Shown piece by piece: positions 1-5,475 of a DNA stretch of 5,676 bases. The position numbers and the translations under genes were made by a program. The DNA is from an uncultured Microbacteriaceae bacterium (GTDB lineage: Bacteria; Actinomycetota; Actinomycetes; Actinomycetales; Microbacteriaceae). Each line of letters starts with the position of its first letter. The first letter of the stretch is position 1. The stretch lies in the NCBI GenBank assembly GCA_903907615.1, contig CAIVOR010000227.1, forward strand, positions 1-5,676, given 5' to 3'. The notes under the pieces were generated by a model, which was not told the DNA's origin, did not search any database, and worked only from the letters and a program-made list of their open reading frames with translations.

Positions 1-765
1 CTCTCCTGTGAGAGTTGCGCGACTCCAGTAGCGCGTCTGCCAGGCGTCGAGACGGTCCTCGTTGACGACGAGGGTTGGCCCGTCTCGCCACTCCGTCACT
101 CCCCGGATTCCGTGCAGGGAGTTGAGCGCCCAGAGTTCGGCTCCGGCCAGCTCAGCAGGGGTGACGGCTTCGTCGCGAATCTCGCATCCGTCCTCCTGCG
201 CCATCTGACGCACAACCGCAACCGTCACGCTGTCGATGCGGGCAACGCTCTCGGTGGACACATGCAGCACGTCATCGCGCCACCAGACGAAACACGTGGT
301 TGCGCCGTCAGCGAGGCGACCGTCGCCATCGAGGATGACCGCCTCGTCGGCATCCGACTCTCGAGCCCGCTCGCGAAGCTGGGCTAACACGGGAATGTCC
401 GGACCCTTGATGGTCGGCTCGGTGCGGGGATCGTCGGGTGAGGTCCAGAGCGTTACGGTGCGGCCCAGCGGAGGAGCGGGCCGCAGCCAGAGTTCCAATT
501 CGCCCCGCTCGGTGAGGTCACACCGAGGAAACCACAGGCCCGTCTTGGGCAAACCCGCGTAGGTGGCGTCGAGGAAGGCGGCGGGGGAGTTGACCATGCC
601 CTGAGTGTCGGCATCGCGCAGAAACCGAGCGCGGTGCTGCTCGAGGGCAACGACGGCTCCGTCGCGCAGGAGAAACGAATCCGCAACAAAAAGCCCGAGC
701 GTAGAACCCTCGACGGCGCGCAGTTCACTTCCGTTCCAGCGGTATCGGTCCTCGGTGAGTGTCAC
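1..765 (-). CDS. Class IV PLP-dependent aminotransferase, probable aminodeoxychorismate lyase (PabC-like), 3' end outside window
   Basis: The frame is open for 255 codons from GTG at 765 to base 1, with no stop inside the window. An in-frame stop at 775-777 prevents a longer N-terminus. Fold class IV features are visible: LEQHRARF (residues 41-48) matches the family H..R pattern, IKGPDIP holds the likely PLP lysine K120, and DEAVILDGDGRLADG (140-154) matches the cofactor-binding segment. LNSLHGIRGV (214-223) fits the C-terminal part. By homologue length only a few to about 25 residues should be missing. Enzymes of this type release pyruvate from 4-amino-4-deoxychorismate to give 4-aminobenzoate for folate. 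That specific role is inferred mainly from the divergent pabB neighbour; a branched-chain or D-amino-acid transaminase is the alternative. D153 stands where the family usually has Glu. The family call is firm and the substrate call is moderate. Confidence 0.85.
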   Translation of the reverse strand, partial: MTLTEDRYRWNGSELRAVEGSTLGLFVADSFLLRDGAVVALEQHRARFLRDADTQGMVNSPAAFLDATYAGLPKTGLWFPRCDLTERGELELWLRPAPPLGRTVTLWTSPDDPRTEPTIKGPDIPVLAQLRERARESDADEAVILDGDGRLADGATTCFVWWRDDVLHVSTESVARIDSVTVAVVRQMAQEDGCEIRDEAVTPAELAGAELWALNSLHGIRGVTEWRDGPTLVVNEDRLDAWQTRYWSRATLTGE

Positions 766-777
766 CGCTCTAGGCTA
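766..777 (-). promoter_or_regulatory. Leaderless -10 promoter for the aminotransferase gene
   Basis: Read on the minus strand, TAGCCT (777 to 772) matches the actinobacterial -10 pattern TANNNT. It is followed by exactly 6 nt before the GTG at 765, which puts the expected transcription start on the first base of the codon. No Shine-Dalgarno sequence is visible and the gap to the next gene has no room for a leader. I see no TTGACA-like -35. The hexamer overlaps the -10 of pabB on the other strand by five base pairs. Confidence 0.6.
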
Positions 778-782
778 ATACG
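771..782 (+). promoter_or_regulatory. Leaderless -10 promoter for pabB
   Basis: TAGGCT at 771-776 matches TANNNT and is followed by AATACG (6 nt), then the GTG at 783. This is the spacing expected of a leaderless actinobacterial transcript starting at the initiation codon. The TAG of the hexamer is also the in-frame stop upstream of pabB, so translation cannot begin earlier. No convincing -35 is seen. It would probably also serve leuS if the two genes form one transcript. Confidence 0.65.
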
Positions 783-2159
783 GTGACACAGCCGGCCGTT
801 CGCACGCTCGTGGCGGGATGGTGCGATCCCGAGCTGGTGTTTCGTGCGCACGCGAGTCAACAGGGCTATACGGGGCCAGGAGCGTGGCCCCCTCTGGTGT
901 GGCTGGATGCCGGACCGGATGCGCGCGACGGATTCAGTTACGTCGGGCTCGATCTCGAGCAACCTCTTACTCGGTGGAGCGACCTGCGGGCCGCCGCAAC
1001 GGTTGCCACGCATGCCGGGGGAGAGCGGCCGGCCACGAGCGACGGGCAGTTTGCACTCGGCTGGGTGGGCTGGTTGCCTTTCGACACCGGAGTGGGGTGG
1101 CAGGACCCTGCGCGCAAGGGTACGACCGACTCAACCCGCGACGCCTGTTTTTCACGCGTGAACACCGTGATCGAATTTGATCACGCGCGACACGAGATGA
1201 CGGTGGTGACGTATCTCGGTGACGCGGCCACCGCCCGAGCGCTCGAAACGATTGCGCACGCGAGCGCATCCGATTTCCCACCGTTTGAAGCCGGGAGCTC
1301 CGCCGACGCGACGCGCGGCTCGTGGCGCGACACCGACGACGAGTACCTCGCGAACATTGACGCGTGTCGTGCCGAGATTGCGGCGGGCAACGCCTATCAA
1401 CTGTGTCTCACCAACTCTTATCGGGTAGACACCCCGTTCGACCTGTCCCGCGCGCTCGCGGTGTATCGACGCCTCCGGCGCAGCAATCCCAGCCATCACG
1501 GCGCCTTCATCTGTCTTGACGACACGGCCCTGCTCAGTTCCTCGCCAGAAATCTTCCTCTCGATTTCTGCCGACGGGCGCGCAACCACCAAGCCCATCAA
1601 GGGCACGCGTCCCCGCGGGGCGAACGCCGAGGAAGACCGGATGCTTCGCGATGAACTCGCCCAGAACGTCAAAGAGCGGGCCGAGAACGTGATGATTGTC
1701 GACCTGATGCGCAACGATCTCGGTCGAGTCGCCCAGGAGGGCAGCACCCGCGTCGACGCGCTGCTCACCGTGGAGTCCTACGCCAACGTGCACCAGCTCG
1801 TGAGCACCGTGAGTGCGCAGCTGAGGCCGGAGTGCACGGCCCTCGATGCCGTGGAGGCGTGCTTCCCCGCGGGCTCGATGACGGGAGCGCCCAAAATCAG
1901 CGCGATGCGCATCCTGACCCGCCTCGAGGGCGGTGAGCGCGGCATCTATTCGGGGGCGTTTGGATACTTCGGCGATGACGGTGCCGCACAGCTCGCGATG
2001 GTCATCCGTTCGCTTGTCATTGATGCCACGGGAGCACACCTCGGATCCGGTGGAGGCATCACCATAGATTCAGACCCGCAGGAGGAGCTCGCTGAGATGC
2101 ACCTCAAAGCAGCCCCGTTGCTTCGTGCGCTGAACGGCGACGATACGCCGGTAATCTAG
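783..2159 (+). CDS. pabB: Aminodeoxychorismate synthase component I (PabB)
   Basis: This 458-residue protein carries the full chorismate-binding domain in its C-terminal part (about 190-450). The enzyme aminates chorismate to 4-amino-4-deoxychorismate using ammonia from a PabA-type glutaminase, for cytoplasmic folate synthesis. Visible motifs are SSSPEIF (252-258), PIKGTRPRG (271-279), ENVMIVDLMRNDLGRV (301-316), FPAGSMTGAPK (361-371) and GSGGGITIDSDPQEE (421-435). Lysine K273 in PIKGT is the PabB-type nucleophile, where anthranilate synthase TrpE has Ala, so PabB is favoured over TrpE. The length also suits PabB, and no glutaminase domain is fused to it. GTG 783 is the first start after an in-frame stop and fits a leaderless promoter; GTG 810 is the next possible start. 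Its stop lies 6 nt before leuS, suggesting co-transcription. The divergent neighbour probably performs the next pathway step. Confidence 0.93.
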   Translation: MTQPAVRTLVAGWCDPELVFRAHASQQGYTGPGAWPPLVWLDAGPDARDGFSYVGLDLEQPLTRWSDLRAAATVATHAGGERPATSDGQFALGWVGWLPFDTGVGWQDPARKGTTDSTRDACFSRVNTVIEFDHARHEMTVVTYLGDAATARALETIAHASASDFPPFEAGSSADATRGSWRDTDDEYLANIDACRAEIAAGNAYQLCLTNSYRVDTPFDLSRALAVYRRLRRSNPSHHGAFICLDDTALLSSSPEIFLSISADGRATTKPIKGTRPRGANAEEDRMLRDELAQNVKERAENVMIVDLMRNDLGRVAQEGSTRVDALLTVESYANVHQLVSTVSAQLRPECTALDAVEACFPAGSMTGAPKISAMRILTRLEGGERGIYSGAFGYFGDDGAAQLAMVIRSLVIDATGAHLGSGGGITIDSDPQEELAEMHLKAAPLLRALNGDDTPVI

Positions 2160-2165
2160 AGGGCG
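2152..2165 (+). promoter_or_regulatory. Possible leuS start signal: TAATCT -10-like hexamer and SD-like AGAGGG
   Basis: TAATCT (2152-2157) fits TANNNT and overlaps the pabB stop codon, but it sits 8 nt from the leuS ATG rather than the 6 nt seen elsewhere in this window. The purine run AGAGGG (2158-2163) resembles a Shine-Dalgarno sequence but is only 2 nt from the ATG, which is very close. Either may help leuS start, or leuS may depend on read-through and termination-reinitiation from pabB. Evidence is weak. Confidence 0.25.
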
Positions 2166-4733
2166 ATGAGTACCGAACAGGCAGGGACGCCCGAGAACGC
2201 CGGGACTGACCCTCGCGACGCCGAAACCTTCGACTTTCGCTCGATTCAGGAGAAGTGGCTTCCTGTCTGGGATGAGCGCGAACCATTCCGGGCCGACAGC
2301 CCTGCAGATGACCGCCCGCGCAAGTACGTGCTGGACATGTTCCCGTACCCTTCGGGTGACCTGCACATGGGGCACGCCGAAGCGTATGCACTCGGCGATG
2401 TCATTGCCCGCTACTGGCGTCACCGCGGCTACAACGTGCTGCACCCGATCGGGTGGGACTCTTTTGGCCTTCCGGCCGAGAACGCGGCAATCAAGCGCAA
2501 CCTGAATCCCGTCACGTGGACCTACGACAACATTGAGCAGCAACGCACGTCGATGCGCCGTTATGCCGCATCTTTCGACTGGTCGCGCGTCATCCACACG
2601 TCTGATCCCGAGTATTACAAGTGGAACCAGTGGCTGTTCCTGCAGATGTATAAGAAGGGCCTCGCGTATCGCAAGGATTCCTGGGTGAACTGGGATCCGG
2701 TCGACCAGACCGTGCTTGCTAACGAACAGGTGATGCCCGACGGCACCTCGGAGCGTTCCGGTGCCATCGTCGTCAAGAAGAAGCTCACCCAGTGGTACTT
2801 CCGCATTACCGAGTACGCCGACCGCCTTCTCGATGACCTCGACAAACTCGAGGGTGCCTGGCCGTCCAAGGTGCTCACCATGCAGCGCAACTGGATCGGC
2901 CGCTCGCGCGGCGCCGACGTTGCCTTCGAGATCGAAGGACGCCCTGAGCCTGTGACGGTGTTCACCACTCGCCCCGACACACTCTGGGGTGCCACATTCA
3001 TGGTGGTCGCCCCCGATGCCGACCTCGCCAGCGAACTCGTGGCCGAAGCCGATGCCGACGTGCGCCTCGCCTTTACCGAATACCTCACCGAGACGCAGAA
3101 GGCCACCGAGATCGAGCGGCAGAATGCCGATCGCCCCAAGACAGGAGTCTTCCTCGGGCGTTACGCCATCAACCCCGTGAATGGCGAGCGCATCCCCGTG
3201 TGGGCCGCCGATTACGTTCTGGCCGACTACGGTCACGGCGCCATCATGGCGGTACCCGCACACGACCAGCGCGACCTCGACTTTGCGCGCACTTACGACC
3301 TGCCCATTCGCGTTGTCGTTGAACAGGCACCTGTCGATACTTCGACGAGCTCAGCACAGCGCCCCGGTGAGACCAACGACCCCGCCATCACCGGTAAGGC
3401 GCTCGCCGGAGACGGCAAACTCGTCAACTCCGGTCCGCTCGACGGCCTGACTAAGGTTGACGCCATCGAGCGCGCCATCGCGGTGCTGGCGGAACGTGGT
3501 ACTGGCGCGGCGGCCACCAACTTCCGCCTGCGCGATTGGCTCATCTCGCGCCAGCGCTACTGGGGAACACCCATCCCCATCATTCACGCCGAGGACGGCA
3601 CAGAGATCCCCGTTCCCGAAGACCAGCTTCCCGTGGTCTTGCCGCCCACTGAGGGCCTCAATCTGCAGCCCAAGGGCTCATCGCCGCTCGGCGCTGCCGA
3701 GGACTGGGTGAACGTGCCGAGCCCCATCGATGGATCGCCCGCGCGTCGCGACCCCGACACCATGGACACCTTCGTCGACAGCTCGTGGTATTTCTTGCGC
3801 TTCCTGTCCCCGAACGACGACACCCAGGCCTTCGATCCGGCACAGGCCAAGCGCTGGGCGCCCGTGGATCAGTATGTCGGTGGCGTAACCCACGCCATTT
3901 TGCACCTGCTTTACGCCCGCTTCATCACCAAGGTGCTGTTCGACCTCGGGTTGGTCGACTTCGATGAGCCGTTCACCGCGCTGCTCAACCAGGGCATGGT
4001 TCTCATGGACGGTTCGGCCATGAGCAAGTCAAAGGGCAACATCGTCAAGCTGTCGGATCAGCTCGAGGAGCACGGTATTGACGCCGTGCGTCTCACCATG
4101 GCGTTCGCCGGACCCCCCGAGGACGATATCGACTGGGCCGACGTGTCTCCCGCCGCGAGCAACAAGTTTCTTGCACGCGCGTGGCGAGTGGCCGGCGATG
4201 TAACGAGCGCTCCGGGGGCTGACCCGTCATCCGGGGATGCAGCCCTGCGCCGCGTGACCCACGCCCTGCTTGCGGATGCACCGGCACTTGTTGAGTCGTT
4301 CAAGTTCAATGTTCTCGTGGCCCGCCTGATGGAACTGGTCAACGTCACGCGCAAGGTGATTGACTCGGGTGCTGGTGGAGCCGATCCGGCGGTGCGCGAG
4401 GCCGCCGAGGTGACCGCCCTGATGCTTGATCTTTACGCGCCGTACACCTCCGAAGAGATGTGGTCGATGCTCGGTCATGACCCGTGTGTGTCGCTCGTTG
4501 AGTGGCCCGTGGCCGACGCCTCGCTGCTCGTGCACGACTCGGTCATGGCAGTGGTTCAGGTTGATGGCAAAGTGCGCGATCGCCTTGAGGTGTCGCCCGA
4601 TATCGCCGACGACGAGTTTGAGCGTCTGGCTCGCGACTTACCGGGCGTCGTGCGCGCCCTCGAAGGTCGCGAGATTGTGAACGTCATTGTGCGAGCTCCC
4701 AAGCTCGTCAACATCGCGACAAAACCCGCTTAG
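2166..4733 (+). CDS. leuS: Leucyl-tRNA synthetase (LeuRS, class Ia)
   Basis: This complete 855-residue enzyme charges tRNA-Leu with leucine in the cytoplasm and edits mischarged products. The Rossmann catalytic core has the HIGH-type signature HMGH (67-70), preceded by DMFPYPSGDL, and GWDSFGLPAENAA (96-108). The CP1 editing domain shows the threonine-rich FTTRPDTLWG (266-275) and YGHGAIMAVPAHDQRDLDFA (355-374), whose Asp in HDQRD is the family's editing residue. FRLRDWLISRQRYWG (453-467) and DTFVDSSWYFLRF (534-546) follow. The KMSKS loop reads AMSKS (618-622). The anticodon-binding and C-terminal domains are present to the end, so the gene is intact. The zinc-knuckle region (about 174-200) contains no cysteine, and the only Cys in the protein is at 774. 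A REP-like segment is read in frame around residues 389-404. Adjacency to comEA and comEC is common in actinobacteria. Confidence 0.98.
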   Translation: MSTEQAGTPENAGTDPRDAETFDFRSIQEKWLPVWDEREPFRADSPADDRPRKYVLDMFPYPSGDLHMGHAEAYALGDVIARYWRHRGYNVLHPIGWDSFGLPAENAAIKRNLNPVTWTYDNIEQQRTSMRRYAASFDWSRVIHTSDPEYYKWNQWLFLQMYKKGLAYRKDSWVNWDPVDQTVLANEQVMPDGTSERSGAIVVKKKLTQWYFRITEYADRLLDDLDKLEGAWPSKVLTMQRNWIGRSRGADVAFEIEGRPEPVTVFTTRPDTLWGATFMVVAPDADLASELVAEADADVRLAFTEYLTETQKATEIERQNADRPKTGVFLGRYAINPVNGERIPVWAADYVLADYGHGAIMAVPAHDQRDLDFARTYDLPIRVVVEQAPVDTSTSSAQRPGETNDPAITGKALAGDGKLVNSGPLDGLTKVDAIERAIAVLAERGTGAAATNFRLRDWLISRQRYWGTPIPIIHAEDGTEIPVPEDQLPVVLPPTEGLNLQPKGSSPLGAAEDWVNVPSPIDGSPARRDPDTMDTFVDSSWYFLRFLSPNDDTQAFDPAQAKRWAPVDQYVGGVTHAILHLLYARFITKVLFDLGLVDFDEPFTALLNQGMVLMDGSAMSKSKGNIVKLSDQLEEHGIDAVRLTMAFAGPPEDDIDWADVSPAASNKFLARAWRVAGDVTSAPGADPSSGDAALRRVTHALLADAPALVESFKFNVLVARLMELVNVTRKVIDSGAGGADPAVREAAEVTALMLDLYAPYTSEEMWSMLGHDPCVSLVEWPVADASLLVHDSVMAVVQVDGKVRDRLEVSPDIADDEFERLARDLPGVVRALEGREIVNVIVRAPKLVNIATKPA
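3332..3358. repeat. REP-like short repeat element inside leuS
   Basis: This 27-bp stretch contains the core CTTCGACGAGCTCAGCACA and resembles the dispersed TTCGACAAGCTCA-type repeats found in many bacterial genomes, usually between genes. Read in frame it gives DTSTSSAQRP-like residues (about 391-400) of LeuRS, and on the opposite strand it reads AELVEVS, a peptide typical of such repeats. It falls in a variable, probably surface linker between the editing region and NDPAITGKALAGDGKLVNSG. Only one copy lies in this window, so repeat status rests on recall of the motif. Confidence 0.5.
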
Positions 4734-4741
4734 TCGCAAAG

Positions 4742-4756
4742 CGGTAACCTCTCGCC
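4742..4756 (+). repeat. Imperfect direct repeat, copy 1 (leuS-comEA gap)
   Basis: CGGTAACCTCTCGCC matches 13 of 15 bases of a second copy 80 bp downstream that forms the comEA start region. It contains TAACCT (4745-4750), also a TANNNT hexamer, but the base 6 nt later (4757) is not a start codon. If active it would give comEA an 80-nt leader. The rest of the 103-bp gap shows no convincing Rho-independent terminator: there is no strong GC hairpin followed by a T run. Confidence 0.5.
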
Positions 4757-4821
4757 CACAGCGCGATGGCAGCGACCTGTTTCGCAACCGACCGCGCTCC
4801 AGCCTCGTTGCCGCTGCCGCT

Positions 4822-4836
4822 CGGTAACGTCACGCC
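4822..4836 (+). repeat. Imperfect direct repeat, copy 2, abutting the comEA start
   Basis: CGGTAACGTCACGCC ends on the base before the comEA GTG. Compared with copy 1 at 4742-4756, only the 8th and 11th bases differ. The conserved part includes the -10-like TAAC and the CGCC just before the start. It could be a duplicated promoter or a repeated protein-binding site. Confidence 0.5.
4825..4836 (+). promoter_or_regulatory. Leaderless -10 promoter for comEA
   Basis: TAACGT (4825-4830) fits TANNNT and is followed by CACGCC (6 nt), then GTG at 4837. This is the same geometry as the two promoters at 766-782. No Shine-Dalgarno sequence precedes the GTG. Transcription of comEA independent of leuS is therefore likely, starting at or within a base or two of the initiation codon. 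No clear -35 is visible. Confidence 0.55.
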
Positions 4837-5475
4837 GTGCGTTCTCGTCTGAGTTGGATCATCACATCCGTCGTCGGCGTTGTCGTGGTGTCGATTGCTG
4901 TTGTGACGGCACTGAACGCCGGTTCGTCATCGCGCACGATTCCCGTTGTCGTCCCCACAGCGCTGCTGAGTACCGGCGAGCCTGACCCGTCGACCGGACC
5001 GGCCGCTGAGGGGTCATTTTCGTCATCGACATCGCCTGAGATTTACGTTCACGTCGTGGGCGGTGTGGTTCGCCCAGGGCTTTATCGCCTCGCGCCGGGT
5101 TCGCGCATTATCGATGCCGTCATGGCGGCCGGGGGACTGGCGCCGGATGGTTCGCAGTGTCAGGTCAACCTGGCTCGGGTGGTCACTGACGGCGAGCAGG
5201 TCGTCGTGCCACAGACTCCGCCCGGCACGCCGTGTCGTTCAGTGCAGGCAGGCGGTGGCTCGTCGGGTGGGGTGACGGGAAGTGGCCCGGTGAGTCTGTC
5301 CACGGCCACACTTGAGCAGCTCGATGCGCTTCCCGGCATTGGTCCGGCCTTGGCGCAACGAATCATCGATTACCGGGAAGCGAATGGGGGATTTCGCAGC
5401 GTCGATCAATTGAACGAGGTGTCGGGCATCGGATCAAAGGTTTTGGCAAACATTGCTCCGCTCGTTACGCCGTAG
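4837..5475 (+). CDS. comEA: Competence protein ComEA, membrane-anchored DNA receptor
   Basis: This 212-residue protein has an N-terminal membrane anchor (about 7-27, after the basic start MRSRL) and a Ser/Pro/Gly-rich extracytoplasmic linker (28-67). An SLBB domain follows (68-125), with IYVHVVGGVVRPGLYRL and NLARVVTDGEQVVVP. After a Gly/Ser linker (138-150) there are two C-terminal helix-hairpin-helix motifs, LPGIGPALA (165-173) and VSGIGSKVL (195-203), in the typical ComEA order. In transformable bacteria ComEA binds double-stranded DNA outside the membrane and passes it to the ComEC channel. The gene is complete. GTG 4837 is chosen because translation from it supplies the basic residues before the anchor and because it lies 6 nt after TAACGT. 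C108 and C133 lie on the presumed outer side and could form a disulfide. Whether this organism is transformable cannot be told from the sequence. Confidence 0.95.
   Translation: MRSRLSWIITSVVGVVVVSIAVVTALNAGSSSRTIPVVVPTALLSTGEPDPSTGPAAEGSFSSSTSPEIYVHVVGGVVRPGLYRLAPGSRIIDAVMAAGGLAPDGSQCQVNLARVVTDGEQVVVPQTPPGTPCRSVQAGGGSSGGVTGSGPVSLSTATLEQLDALPGIGPALAQRIIDYREANGGFRSVDQLNEVSGIGSKVLANIAPLVTP

Larger units (their letters stand above)
759..789. repeat. Inverted repeat spanning the divergent start codons
   Basis: Perfect 9-bp arms, GTGTCACCG at 759-767 and CGGTGACAC at 781-789, are centred on base 774. The core TAGGCTA (771-777) continues the symmetry on either side of that base. Only the three positions between core and arm on each side are mismatched. 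As a result both genes begin with the same bases, GTGACAC. The symmetry may reflect a bidirectional promoter, an operator for a dimeric regulator, or both. Confidence 0.75.

Noticed and set aside
112..562. Plus-strand open frames within the first 560 bases
   Set aside because: They are opposite the aminotransferase coding frame, which shows family motifs along its full length. The plus-strand translations show none.
1152..2039. Long antisense open frame (295 codons) under pabB
   Set aside because: It lies wholly opposite a gene with all chorismate-binding motifs. Its translation is low-complexity and Arg/Gly/Val/His-rich with no domain; this is expected in high-GC DNA.
783..2159. Anthranilate synthase TrpE instead of PabB
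   Set aside because: The motif is PIKGT with the PabB nucleophile Lys, where TrpE has PIAGT. The protein is short for TrpE and the neighbour is a PabC-like enzyme.
2157..2166. T-box or other leader controlling leuS
   Set aside because: Only 6 nt separate pabB from leuS, so there is no room for a structured leader.
2070..3263. Long antisense open frame (397 codons) opposite the pabB end and leuS
   Set aside because: It is the mirror of highly conserved LeuRS coding sequence, with no recognisable motif, no start signal, and it crosses the pabB-leuS junction.
4734..4836. Rho-independent terminator after leuS
   Set aside because: The only pairing found (AGCGCG near 4760 with CGCGCT near 4792) has a long loop and no following T run.
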